Assembly (NCBI GenBank): GCA_937926065.1
Contig: CALANM010000111.1
Coordinates: 1-8,737, forward strand
Length of the DNA stretch: 8,737 nt
DNA from: an uncultured Microbacterium sp.
GTDB taxonomy: Bacteria > Actinomycetota > Actinomycetes > Actinomycetales > Microbacteriaceae
Direction: 5' to 3'
In this document: piece after piece, positions 1 through 5,699 of the stretch
Layout of the letters: every line of letters begins with the position of its first letter
Numbering within the stretch: position 1 is the stretch's first letter
The notes under the pieces: generated by a model
What the model was told of the DNA's origin: nothing
Seen by the model: only the letters and a program-made list of their open reading frames with translations
Database searches by the model: none
Translations under genes and position numbers: made by a program

Positions 1-127
1 CGATCTGACGTTCCGTCGCGCCCGAGGCGGAGCCGCACGGACACCGACAGCGGATCGGGCGGCGGGGCTCTCGCGCCACCCTGCCATCGCCGGGCGTGAT
101 CTCCCGAACGCGCCGTCCTCCCACGGG
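1..127. other. Upstream region without a recognisable gene
   Basis: I see no supportable gene here. Short open stretches cross the region: one plus-strand frame stays open to a TAG at 128-130, and one minus-strand frame stays open to the window edge. Their compositions (Arg, Ala, Pro and Gly rich) look like chance GC-rich reading and match no family I know. In mycobacteria cysS follows ispF, but I do not recognise an IspF C-terminus here, so if ispF is upstream it ends before this window. Confidence 0.4.
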
Positions 128-139
128 TAGGCTGGTGCG
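128..139 (+). promoter_or_regulatory. -10 element of a probable leaderless cysS promoter
   Basis: TAGGCT at 128-133 fits the actinobacterial TANNNT -10 consensus. Exactly six bases (134-139) separate it from the GTG start of cysS, which places the expected transcription start on the first base of that codon. There is no convincing Shine-Dalgarno sequence before the GTG and no clear -35 box. This is the typical geometry of leaderless mRNAs in actinobacteria. The motif is seen directly; leaderless transcription is inferred. Confidence 0.6.
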
Positions 140-1561
140 GTGACGGTCCGGCTCTATGACACCAAGGCGCAGGCGCTGCGCGACTTCGTGCCGCTCGACC
201 CGCAGAACGTCACGATGTACGTGTGCGGCCCGACGGTGCAGTCCGGCCCCCACATCGGGCACGTGCGCGCCGCGCTCTCGTTCGACCTCCTGCGCCGCTG
301 GCTGGAGCATCGGTTCGGCCGCGTGACCTTCGTGCGCAACGTCACCGACATCGACGACAAGGTGCTGGTCAACGCCTCGGACTCCGAGCCGTGGTGGGCG
401 CTCGCGTACCGCATGGAGCAGGAGTTCACGCGGGCCTACGCGGCGGTCGGCATCCGTCCGCCCACTTACGAGCCGCGGGCGACGGCGTCGATCCCGCAGA
501 TGATCGAGCTCATCGAGCGCCTGGTCGCGGCGGGCCACGCCTATCCCGCGGAGGATGCCGCACCCGGTGACGTCTACTTCGATGTGCGCTCGTGGTCGGC
601 CTACGGGGAGCTCACGCGCCAGTCGATCGACGCGATGGAGTCGGCTGCCGACGCCGACCCGCGCGGCAAGCGCGATCCGCGAGACTTCGCCCTCTGGAAG
701 GGCGCAAAGCCCGAAGAGCCGTCGTCGGCCGTGTGGGACTCCCCGTGGGGCAAGGGCCGCCCCGGCTGGCACATCGAGTGCTCCGCCATGAGCCGCCGCT
801 ACCTCGGAGCCGAGTTCGACATCCACGGCGGCGGACTCGACCTGCGCTTCCCGCACCACGAGAACGAGCTCGCGCAGTCGACGGCGGCCGGCGATGCCTT
901 CGCGCGCTACTGGGTGCACAACGGCCTCGTCACGGTCGACGGCCAGAAGATGTCGAAGTCGCTCGGCAACTTCCTCCTCGCCGACGACGTGCTGCGCGAC
1001 CACGACCCGCTCGTCGTGCGGTACGCCCTGGCATCCGCGCACTACCGCTCGAGTCTCGACGTGTCGCCCACGTCGTTCGACGAAGCCGAGGCCGCGCTCG
1101 ACCGCATCCGCACGTTCCAGCAGCGTGCGGCCCGCGCCCGGCGTGACAGCGGCGAAGGCGACCGGCTGGTCGCGGCGGATCTGCCCGCCGCGTTCGCCGA
1201 CGCGCTCGACGACGACCTCGGCGTGCCGCAGGCGCTCGCCATCGTGCACGAGCACGTCCGCGCCGGCAACGCCGCGCTCGACGCGGGGGATCGCCGTACT
1301 GCCGCCGTCGCCGCCGTGCAGGTGGGGCGGATGACGGGGCTGCTGGGGCTCAACCCCGCCGACCCGCAGTGGCGCGTCGAATCGGGTGCCGAAGCAGGAG
1401 CGCTCGACGCGCTGCTGCAGACCATGATCACTCAGCGCGCCGAGGCGCGTGCAAGCAAGGACTGGGCGACGGCCGACCGCATCCGCGACGCGATCGCGGC
1501 GGCCGGCATCGCCCTCGAAGACGGTCCCGACGGGACGCATTGGAGTCTGAACAATGGCTAA
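140..1561 (+). CDS. cysS: Cysteinyl-tRNA synthetase (CysRS)
   Basis: This class I aminoacyl-tRNA synthetase charges tRNA-Cys with cysteine in the cytoplasm (EC 6.1.1.16). The 473-residue length is normal for bacterial CysRS. The HIGH signature is intact at residues 38-41, and KMSKS is at 270-274. The four zinc ligands expected from E. coli CysRS are present as Cys29 (in YVCGPTV), Cys214 (in HIECSAM), His239 and Glu243 (in FPHHENE). The C-terminal helical tRNA-binding region, with the RAEARASKDWATADRIRD segment near residues 430-450, is complete. The GTG start is chosen because MTVRLYDT matches the usual N-terminus and it sits six bases after a TANNNT -10 box. The last codons overlap the rlmB start by 8 bp, so the two genes are very probably co-transcribed. 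CysRS is chosen over the mycothiol ligase MshC by the full length and the upstream position next to rlmB; this call is firm. Confidence 0.97.
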   Translation: MTVRLYDTKAQALRDFVPLDPQNVTMYVCGPTVQSGPHIGHVRAALSFDLLRRWLEHRFGRVTFVRNVTDIDDKVLVNASDSEPWWALAYRMEQEFTRAYAAVGIRPPTYEPRATASIPQMIELIERLVAAGHAYPAEDAAPGDVYFDVRSWSAYGELTRQSIDAMESAADADPRGKRDPRDFALWKGAKPEEPSSAVWDSPWGKGRPGWHIECSAMSRRYLGAEFDIHGGGLDLRFPHHENELAQSTAAGDAFARYWVHNGLVTVDGQKMSKSLGNFLLADDVLRDHDPLVVRYALASAHYRSSLDVSPTSFDEAEAALDRIRTFQQRAARARRDSGEGDRLVAADLPAAFADALDDDLGVPQALAIVHEHVRAGNAALDAGDRRTAAVAAVQVGRMTGLLGLNPADPQWRVESGAEAGALDALLQTMITQRAEARASKDWATADRIRDAIAAAGIALEDGPDGTHWSLNNG

Positions 1562-2555
1562 GCCGGGAAACCCCTCCGCGGGCAAGGGCAAGAAGAAGGG
1601 GCCCACGAAGGGCACCGGCGGCAAGAACCGCCGCTCGCTGGAGGGCCGCGGCCCGACCCCGAAGGCCGAGGACCGCGCCTGGCACCCCGCCGGCAAGCGC
1701 AAGGCCGCAGCTGAGCGATATGCGGCGGCCGGCGGCAAGGGCAAGCCCGGTCAGGCGGCGAAGACGCAGGGCGCCGCTGCGCGCACCAAGGCCAAGAAGG
1801 ACGACGACACCGAGATCGTCACGGGTCGCAACTCGGTCCTCGAGGCGATGCGCACGAAGATCCCCGCGACGGCGTTCTACATCGCGCAGCGCGTCGAGAT
1901 GGACGACCGTGTCAAGGAGATGCTCGCCCTCGCGACGCAGCGCGGCATCCCCGTGCTCGAGGTCACGCGCCCCGAACTCGACCGCATGGCCGGCTTCGAC
2001 GGCGTGCACCAGGGCGTCGCGATCAAGGTGCGCCCCTACGAGTACGCGCACCCGCAGGACCTCCTCGAGGAGGTGATCGACCGCGGCCAGCTGCCGCTGT
2101 TCGTCGCGCTCGACGGCGTGACCGACCCGCGCAACCTCGGTGCGATCATCCGGTCGACGGCCGCGTTCGGCGGTCACGGCGTCATCATCCCGCAGCGCCG
2201 CTCCGCGAGCGTCAACTCGGCCGCCTGGAAGACGAGCGCGGGGGCTGCGGCACGCATTCCCGTCGCGGTCGCCGCGAACCTGACCTCGACGCTCAAGGAG
2301 TTCAAGAAGCAGGGCGTGTTCGTGCTCGGCCTCGACGGCGGCGGCGATGTGTCGCTTCCCGCGCTCGAGCTCGCTGACCGTCCTGTCGTGATCGTCGTCG
2401 GCTCGGAGGGGAAGGGCCTCTCACGGCTGGTCACCGAGACGTGCGATCAGATCGTGTCGATCCCGATCTCGGCGGCCACCGAGTCGCTCAACGCCGGCAT
2501 CGCGGCATCCGTCGCCCTCTACCAGGTGTCGACTCGGCGCGCGGCCCAGGAGTAG
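1554..2555 (+). CDS. rlmB: SpoU-family 23S rRNA (guanosine-2'-O-)-methyltransferase RlmB-like
   Basis: This is a SAM-dependent SPOUT/TrmH-class RNA 2'-O-ribose methyltransferase; by family it is predicted to methylate G2251 in the 23S rRNA P-loop. Residues 1-86 form a Lys/Gly/Arg-rich, probably disordered basic tail. From residue 87 (EIVTGRNSVLEAM) comes the L30e-like substrate-binding domain, to about 165. The knotted SpoU domain follows, with motif 1 at 188-200 (Asn194 and Gly196 in DPRNLGAIIRS), motif 2 at 283-289 (GSEGKGL) and motif 3 at 311-317 (SLNAGIA). All catalytic and SAM-knot motifs are intact. The ATG lies inside the 3' end of cysS (8-bp overlap), with GGAG at 1542-1545 eight bases upstream. 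The same pair occurs as Rv3580c-Rv3579c in M. tuberculosis. Family membership is certain; the exact target nucleotide is inferred, and another 2'-O target such as that of TrmH is possible. Confidence 0.92.
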   Translation: MAKPGNPSAGKGKKKGPTKGTGGKNRRSLEGRGPTPKAEDRAWHPAGKRKAAAERYAAAGGKGKPGQAAKTQGAAARTKAKKDDDTEIVTGRNSVLEAMRTKIPATAFYIAQRVEMDDRVKEMLALATQRGIPVLEVTRPELDRMAGFDGVHQGVAIKVRPYEYAHPQDLLEEVIDRGQLPLFVALDGVTDPRNLGAIIRSTAAFGGHGVIIPQRRSASVNSAAWKTSAGAAARIPVAVAANLTSTLKEFKKQGVFVLGLDGGGDVSLPALELADRPVVIVVGSEGKGLSRLVTETCDQIVSIPISAATESLNAGIAASVALYQVSTRRAAQE

Positions 2556-2623
2556 CCCGGCCGCGGGTCGGCGCGGCTTCGGCGCTGCAGGCGACCCGGC
2601 CGTGATCGGGCTTCGGGCCGGGC
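2555..2623. terminator. GC-rich inverted-repeat region between convergent genes
   Basis: An 8-bp perfect inverted repeat has arms GCCCGGCC at 2555-2562 and GGCCGGGC at 2616-2623. Inside it CGGGTCG at 2564-2570 pairs with CGACCCG at 2592-2598, and GCGC at 2571-2574 pairs with GCGC at 2582-2585 around a TTCG-containing loop. It lies immediately after the rlmB stop and 16 bp from the ridA-like stop on the other strand, where a bidirectional terminator is expected. No T-tract follows on either strand, so intrinsic termination is uncertain. In DNA this GC-rich some pairing also arises by chance. Confidence 0.35.
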
Positions 2624-2638
2624 CGCCCACAGCGCGGT

Positions 2639-3028
2639 CTACACGGCGACGACGGCGTCGATCTCGATCTCCGCGCCGCCCACGAGCGATTCGACGCCGA
2701 TGAGCGTGCTCGCCGGCAGGTCGGACGAGATGAAGCGATCGCGGATCGCACGCCACCGTCGGAGCCGGTCATCGTCGAGTCCGACGATGTACACGTTCAC
2801 GCGCACGATGCCGGCGACGGAGCCGCCTCCGACGGTCACCGCGCGGCGGAGTCCTTCATAGGCGAGCTCCACCGCACGGTCGAAGTCGGGCGGCGCGCTG
2901 CCGTCGTCTTCGAGTCCGACCACCCCGGAGACGAACAGCAGGTCGCCCGCCGAGACCCGCACGCTGTCGGAGATCCCGGGGTAGACCGGCGCAGGGTGGC
3001 GGACGATCCGCGCTGCCGCGCCGCTCAC
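2639..3028 (-). CDS. RidA/YjgF/YER057c/UK114-family protein, Arg-less subtype
   Basis: A 129-residue single-domain Rid-family protein, typically a cytosolic trimer. Family features include residues 21-39 (DSVRVSAGDLLFVSGVVGL), the helix with DFDRAVELAYEGLRRAV (48-64), the strand VRVNVYIV (75-82), and the C-terminal PAST...GAEIEIDAVV block (105-127) with the conserved Glu120. In RidA proper, Arg105 in the PARS motif binds the carboxylate of the 2-aminoacrylate-type imine; here the motif reads PAST, with Ser107 in that place. By the usual subfamily scheme this suggests an Arg-less group (Rid4-7) and argues against a classical enamine/imine deaminase. Its substrate is unknown. The GTG start overlaps the amidohydrolase stop as GTGA, so translation is probably coupled and the gene probably acts in the same pathway. 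No strong separate ribosome-binding site is visible. Confidence 0.88.
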   Translation of the reverse strand: MSGAAARIVRHPAPVYPGISDSVRVSAGDLLFVSGVVGLEDDGSAPPDFDRAVELAYEGLRRAVTVGGGSVAGIVRVNVYIVGLDDDRLRRWRAIRDRFISSDLPASTLIGVESLVGGAEIEIDAVVAV

Positions 3029-4452
3029 TTCTTGTACTGGTAGGGGTTGTACAGCACCTCGGTCTCGGGGATCTCGGGGTGCTGGCCCGCGATCCAGTCG
3101 TCGCCGACCTCCTGCTCGAGGTACGAGACGGTGTCGTCGAGCTTGGCACGCACGCCCGGCAGGTCACCCGCCGTCAGCTTGCCCTCGAACTTCACGACCT
3201 CGCCGCCCACCGTGACGGTGTGCACGTCGCCGCGCTGCGCCTGGTAGACGATCTGTCCCCACGGGTTGATCAGGGGAGCCCACGTGGGGGAGTCCTCGTT
3301 CTTGAGGAGCACGACGTCGCCGAGCTTGCCGACCTCGAGCGAGCCGATCTGGTCGTCCTTGCCGATCGCCTGCGCGCCGCCGCGCGTCGCCATGTGCACG
3401 ACCTCCTCGGCCCGCAGCTTGACGTGCGTGACGGTCTCGGCCGGCTCGAGCCGGTGCGCCAGGTAGTGCTCGAGGGCGCGGTCGGCGTTCAGGGTCGCCC
3501 GCATGGCCGAGAAGAGGTCGGCGCTGAACCACACGCTCGTGTCGACCGACAGCGACGTCGGGATGCCGTACTGACGCAGCTGGTGGAGGGGCGGATACCC
3601 CTGCCCGCACGTGTCCTCCGACTCGGTCGCGAGCGACACGTTGCCGCCGGTCGCGGCGATCTTCTGGTACGACTCGGCGCTCAGCGAGGCGGCGTGCACG
3701 TACGTGTAGCCCTCGCGCATGACGCCCGCCTCGTAGGCGTTGCGGATGCCCCAGTCGTTGGTCGCGCCCCACACGCCCGCGTGCGTCGTGACGCGCAGGC
3801 CGAGCTCCTCGGCGACGCGGTATGCGGCGAGCTCCGGGAACTCCTCGTCCTGGTTGGGGACGTCGAAAGCGATCTGGGTGCCGAACATGCGCGAGTCGTC
3901 GCGGGACGCGGTGAGGACGCGCTGAACGGCGGGGTCGGCGGTCCACTCCCACGGGGACTGGTGGATGTTGCCGTACGCGAAGACGAAGCGTCCGGGGGAG
4001 TTCACGAGCGCCTCGTATGCGGCCTCGCCGTGCTCCACGGTGCGCAGGCCGTGCGACCAGTCGACGCTCGTCGTGACGCCGGACTCGATGGCGTCGAGCG
4101 CCGAGATGAGGTTTCCGGCGGCGTAGTCCTGGGGGCGGAACTTGGCGCCGTGCTGGAGGTAGTACCAGACGAAGTACTGGGTGAGCGTCCAGTCGGCGCC
4201 GTAGGCGCGCATCGCGGTCTGCCACATGTGGCGGTGGGTGTCGACCATGCCCGGCATGACGATGCCGCCGGCGGCATCGATGACGAACGCGTCGTCGGGG
4301 GCCTCCACGTCCACGCCGACCTCGGCGATCCTGCCGTCCTTCACGAGCACGTCGCCTCGCGGGAGGACGGTGTGTCGGTCGTCCATCGTCAGGACGATGC
4401 CGTTCCGGAAGAGGATCGGCTGGCCTTCGCGCGGGGTGGGTGTGTCCGTCAT
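3025..4452 (-). CDS. Metal-dependent amidohydrolase (ATZ/TRZ, cytosine deaminase-like superfamily)
   Basis: A 475-residue amidohydrolase-superfamily TIM-barrel enzyme of the kind that hydrolyses C-N (sometimes C-Cl) bonds on ring compounds, including deaminations. The N-terminal beta-sandwich strand (ILFRNGIVLTMDD, 13-25) leads to VMPGMVDTHRH, with metal ligands His73 and His75. His134 (DWSHG) follows, then His224 (THAG), His253 (VHAASLS) and Asp304 (SVDTS). The C-terminal sandwich has IGSLEVGKLGDVVLL (369-383). Spacing between His224, His253 and Asp304 agrees with the Tm0936-type deaminase layout. The HxxE glutamate of ring deaminases is absent (Val227), but Glu277 and Glu279 lie in TESED before CGQG. 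I recall a related actinobacterial subgroup with DTHRHxWQT and an E-x-E at this point, none of known substrate to me. The ATG has AAGGAG seven bases upstream. It is the first gene of the minus-strand unit and is divergent from the cupin operon. Substrate unknown. Confidence 0.92.
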   Translation of the reverse strand: MTDTPTPREGQPILFRNGIVLTMDDRHTVLPRGDVLVKDGRIAEVGVDVEAPDDAFVIDAAGGIVMPGMVDTHRHMWQTAMRAYGADWTLTQYFVWYYLQHGAKFRPQDYAAGNLISALDAIESGVTTSVDWSHGLRTVEHGEAAYEALVNSPGRFVFAYGNIHQSPWEWTADPAVQRVLTASRDDSRMFGTQIAFDVPNQDEEFPELAAYRVAEELGLRVTTHAGVWGATNDWGIRNAYEAGVMREGYTYVHAASLSAESYQKIAATGGNVSLATESEDTCGQGYPPLHQLRQYGIPTSLSVDTSVWFSADLFSAMRATLNADRALEHYLAHRLEPAETVTHVKLRAEEVVHMATRGGAQAIGKDDQIGSLEVGKLGDVVLLKNEDSPTWAPLINPWGQIVYQAQRGDVHTVTVGGEVVKFEGKLTAGDLPGVRAKLDDTVSYLEQEVGDDWIAGQHPEIPETEVLYNPYQYKK

Positions 4453-4459
4453 CGCTCAT

Positions 4460-4465
4460 CTCCTT
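4460..4465 (-). promoter_or_regulatory. Ribosome-binding site of the amidohydrolase gene
   Basis: AAGGAG on the minus strand lies seven bases before the ATG at 4452-4450. It selects this start over a second minus-strand ATG at 4459-4457, which is in another frame and overlaps the site. Confidence 0.8.
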
Positions 4466-4510
4466 CGATCAGCTGCGCCCGGGCTTCCGGGTCGGTGTCT
4501 CAGGCGCGCT

Positions 4511-4543
4511 CCGAGCATCGCCCCCGGGGCGGCGATGCCTCGG
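4511..4543. repeat. Inverted repeat upstream of the amidohydrolase gene
   Basis: Left arm CCGAG at 4511-4515 continues into CATCGCC (4516-4522). The right arm is GGCGATG (4531-4537), then CTCGG (4539-4543) after one bulged base. This gives 12 pairable positions around an 8-base centre CCCGGGGC. It lies about 60 bp upstream of the amidohydrolase ATG, so it could be an operator or a hairpin in that gene's leader. No T-run follows on the minus strand, so a terminator is less likely. Confidence 0.5.
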
Positions 4544-4631
4544 GATGCCGGAGAGTCCGCGGCTGTTCAGCGCTTTGTACAGTCGGGTCAAACGCCATGT
4601 GGGCAACAGCATGACGCATTCGGGCGGGAAG

Positions 4632-4662
4632 CGGAAGAGGCATTTCCGGACCCTTCGGAAGA
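4632..4662. repeat. CGGAAGA direct repeat with an inverted TTCCG between the copies
   Basis: CGGAAGA occurs at 4632-4638 and again at 4656-4662, 24 bp apart. TTCCG at 4644-4648 is the inverted form of the same word and makes a 5-bp dyad with CGGAA at 4656-4660. The cluster ends about 20 bp upstream of the -35 box of the cupin promoter, a place typical for activator binding. The words are short, so this is suggestive only. Confidence 0.3.
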
Positions 4663-4681
4663 TGTCGGAGTCGTGTCGTCC

Positions 4682-4711
4682 TTGACAACGGGTGACGGCG
4701 CTGGTTTACAT
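4682..4711 (+). promoter_or_regulatory. Sigma70-type promoter of the cupin-SDR-M24-MFS operon
   Basis: A perfect -35 hexamer TTGACA lies at 4682-4687, followed by an 18-bp spacer and TTACAT at 4706-4711 (4 of 6 matches to TATAAT). The predicted transcription start is near 4718-4720, giving a leader of about 86 bases before the cupin ATG. A consensus -35 box is uncommon in this GC-rich background and makes this the most credible promoter in the gap. The exact -10 register is uncertain by a base or two. Confidence 0.65.
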
Positions 4712-4719
4712 AGGGTTTA
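4703..4719 (+). repeat. Two GGTTTA direct repeats one helical turn apart
   Basis: GGTTTA occurs at 4703-4708 and 4714-4719, with an 11-bp period, covering the -10 box and the predicted transcription start. Tandem half-sites with this period can bind a regulator on one face of the helix, but six-base words repeat by chance often enough that this is weak. Confidence 0.25.
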
Positions 4720-4727
4720 GTGAGACT

Positions 4728-4749
4728 GAACACACCGATGGATGTGTTC
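4728..4749. promoter_or_regulatory. Palindromic operator candidate downstream of the promoter
   Basis: GAACACA at 4728-4734 and TGTGTTC at 4743-4749 form perfect 7-bp arms around an 8-base spacer, 22 bp in total. The dyad axis is near 4738.5, about 20 bp downstream of the predicted transcription start. Its size and place fit the operator of a dimeric repressor (for example GntR, LacI, TetR or MarR type; the class cannot be decided). No regulator gene is present in this window. In RNA it could also fold as a weak hairpin. Confidence 0.5.
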
Positions 4750-4756
4750 TGTGCCC

Positions 4757-4778
4757 CGGTGCGCGAAGACGCGCACCG
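4757..4778 (+). repeat. Perfect 9-bp stem-loop in the cupin mRNA leader
   Basis: CGGTGCGCG at 4757-4765 and CGCGCACCG at 4770-4778 are exact reverse complements closing an AAGA tetraloop. The hairpin ends 14 bases before the AGGAGG ribosome-binding site. No T-tract follows, so it is more likely a leader or mRNA-stabilising structure, or a second protein-binding dyad, than an intrinsic terminator. Confidence 0.55.
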
Positions 4779-4792
4779 ACGAAGAAGTCAGC

Positions 4793-4798
4793 AGGAGG
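4793..4798 (+). promoter_or_regulatory. Ribosome-binding site deciding the cupin start
   Basis: AGGAGG lies seven bases before the ATG at 4806. An earlier in-frame GTG at 4692 lies within the promoter spacer, has no ribosome-binding site and would encode an unrelated 38-residue extension, so the ATG at 4806 is preferred. Confidence 0.85.
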
Positions 4799-4805
4799 CA
4801 GGCAC

Positions 4806-5699
4806 ATGGCGAGGTTCGTCGTCCGACGTGCAGCGGATGCCCATTACGAAGACCCCGGTCCGCTCGCGCCCGGCGCCGTCGGGATGACCCGGTGGCGGGG
4901 CGTCGGCGAGGAAGACGGCGCCGCGCACACCGATTTCGGCATCACACGGCTCGAGCCGGGAGGGCGCACCGCGACGCACGTGCACTCCTTCGAGGAGAGC
5001 TTCCACATCCTCGAGGGCGAGGTGATCCTCGCCACCCCTGAGGCCACCGTGCACCTGGTCGCCGGCGACTACGGCGTGATCCCGATCGGCGTGCCCCATG
5101 TGTGGCGCTCGGCAGGCGAGCAGAGGGCGGCGTGGGCCGACCTCTTCACCCCGCCCGCCCGCGAGCGCTACGGCTCCGACACCTACCAGGTGCCCGAGAT
5201 CCCCGAGCGCGAGCCGATCCGCATCGACACCCGCGACCCGCGCACGCGCTCGTTCGGCAACATCACGCAAGAGCACATGAACCCGGGCCGACAGTCGCAG
5301 GAGCTGCTGGCGGTCTCCGCGAGCATGCGCACGGCACTGCTCGTGTACAGCGGCATCACGCTCAAGATGATGGTCGACTCCGACCTGGGCGCCACGCTCG
5401 GCACCCTGTTCATGGTGCGGTACGACCCCGACGGCAAGGCCGGCCCCCACGATCACCCGCTCGAGGAGGCCTACCTCATCACGGAGGGCGAGGTTCGCGC
5501 GATGTTCGACGGCGAGGAGTTCCTCCTCACCGAGGGCGACATCGCCTGGGCGGCGGTGGGCTGCGTGCATTCGTTCGAGGCGACCGGCGCAGAGGTGCAG
5601 TGGCTGGAGACCCAGGCGCCGCAGATGCCTCCCCGGCATGCGTACCGCTTCGTGCGCGATTGGCAGTATCTGGAAGAACGTCTCAAGGAGGAAATGTGA
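4806..5699 (+). CDS. Bicupin (two-domain cupin) metalloprotein
   Basis: A 297-residue cytosolic protein made of two tandem cupin barrels. Cupin 1 (about 40-115) has motif 1 with His58, His60 and Glu64, and motif 2 GDYGVIPIGVPH (87-98) ending in His98. Cupin 2 (about 195-270) has His215, His217, Glu221 and His255. Both halves therefore keep the 3-His/1-Glu set that normally binds Fe, Mn, Ni or Zn, whereas many bicupins keep one. Bicupins include ureidoglycine aminohydrolase (AllE/UGHY), oxalate decarboxylase, gentisate dioxygenase and pirin-like proteins; the sequence does not decide between them. The AllE type would suit the nitrogen-metabolism flavour of the neighbouring amidohydrolase and Rid genes, but this is a guess. 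It is the first gene of its operon, with a strong AGGAGG site, and overlaps the SDR by 4 bp (ATGTGA/GTGA). Function unassigned. Confidence 0.88.
   Translation: MARFVVRRAADAHYEDPGPLAPGAVGMTRWRGVGEEDGAAHTDFGITRLEPGGRTATHVHSFEESFHILEGEVILATPEATVHLVAGDYGVIPIGVPHVWRSAGEQRAAWADLFTPPARERYGSDTYQVPEIPEREPIRIDTRDPRTRSFGNITQEHMNPGRQSQELLAVSASMRTALLVYSGITLKMMVDSDLGATLGTLFMVRYDPDGKAGPHDHPLEEAYLITEGEVRAMFDGEEFLLTEGDIAWAAVGCVHSFEATGAEVQWLETQAPQMPPRHAYRFVRDWQYLEERLKEEM
5685..5691 (+). promoter_or_regulatory. Ribosome-binding site of the SDR gene within the cupin 3' end
   Basis: AAGGAGG is followed after four bases by the GTG at 5696-5698. The site lies in the last codons of the cupin gene. An ATG at 5694 is in the cupin frame and meets the stop at once, so GTG is the start. 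The short spacing and GTGA overlap point to translational coupling. Confidence 0.75.

Larger units (their letters stand above)
4453..4805. promoter_or_regulatory. Divergent control region between the amidohydrolase unit and the cupin operon
   Basis: This is a 353-bp gap between two divergent starts, with a markedly AT-richer stretch at about 4563-4750 compared with the flanking genes. It contains no convincing gene. It holds an inverted repeat near the amidohydrolase start (4511-4543), repeated CGGAAGA words (4632-4662), a good sigma70-type promoter for the plus strand (4682-4711), a short palindrome downstream of it (4728-4749) and a perfect hairpin in the leader (4757-4778). For the minus strand I see only weak candidates: TTGACC at 4600-4580 region and TTGTCA facing the plus-strand -35 box, neither with a good -10 at normal spacing. 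Confidence 0.7.

Noticed and set aside
2555..2623. Strong intrinsic terminator after rlmB
   Set aside because: The stems are real but no T-tract follows on either strand, so it is listed only as a low-confidence terminator region.
4580..4602. Minus-strand promoter with TTGACC for the amidohydrolase
   Set aside because: No acceptable -10 hexamer occurs 16-19 bases downstream; TACAAA is only about six bases away. Kept as a mention, not a feature.
4562..4610. GCTGTT/AACAGC inverted words
   Set aside because: Six-base arms separated by 37 bases are expected by chance and form no sensible site.
3079..4614. A plus-strand open frame of about 510 codons opposite the amidohydrolase
   Set aside because: The same GC-bias effect; composition is Val, Leu, Arg, Asp and His repeats without domains, while the minus-strand frame has intact amidohydrolase motifs and a ribosome-binding site.
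4500..4733. Small minus-strand open frame (77 codons) in the divergent gap
   Set aside because: It would start within the plus-strand promoter region, has no ribosome-binding site or recognisable features, and overlaps the regulatory elements.
4692..4805. N-terminal extension of the cupin protein from GTG 4692
   Set aside because: The GTG lies in the promoter spacer upstream of the predicted transcription start, lacks a ribosome-binding site, and the ATG at 4806 has AGGAGG at ideal spacing.
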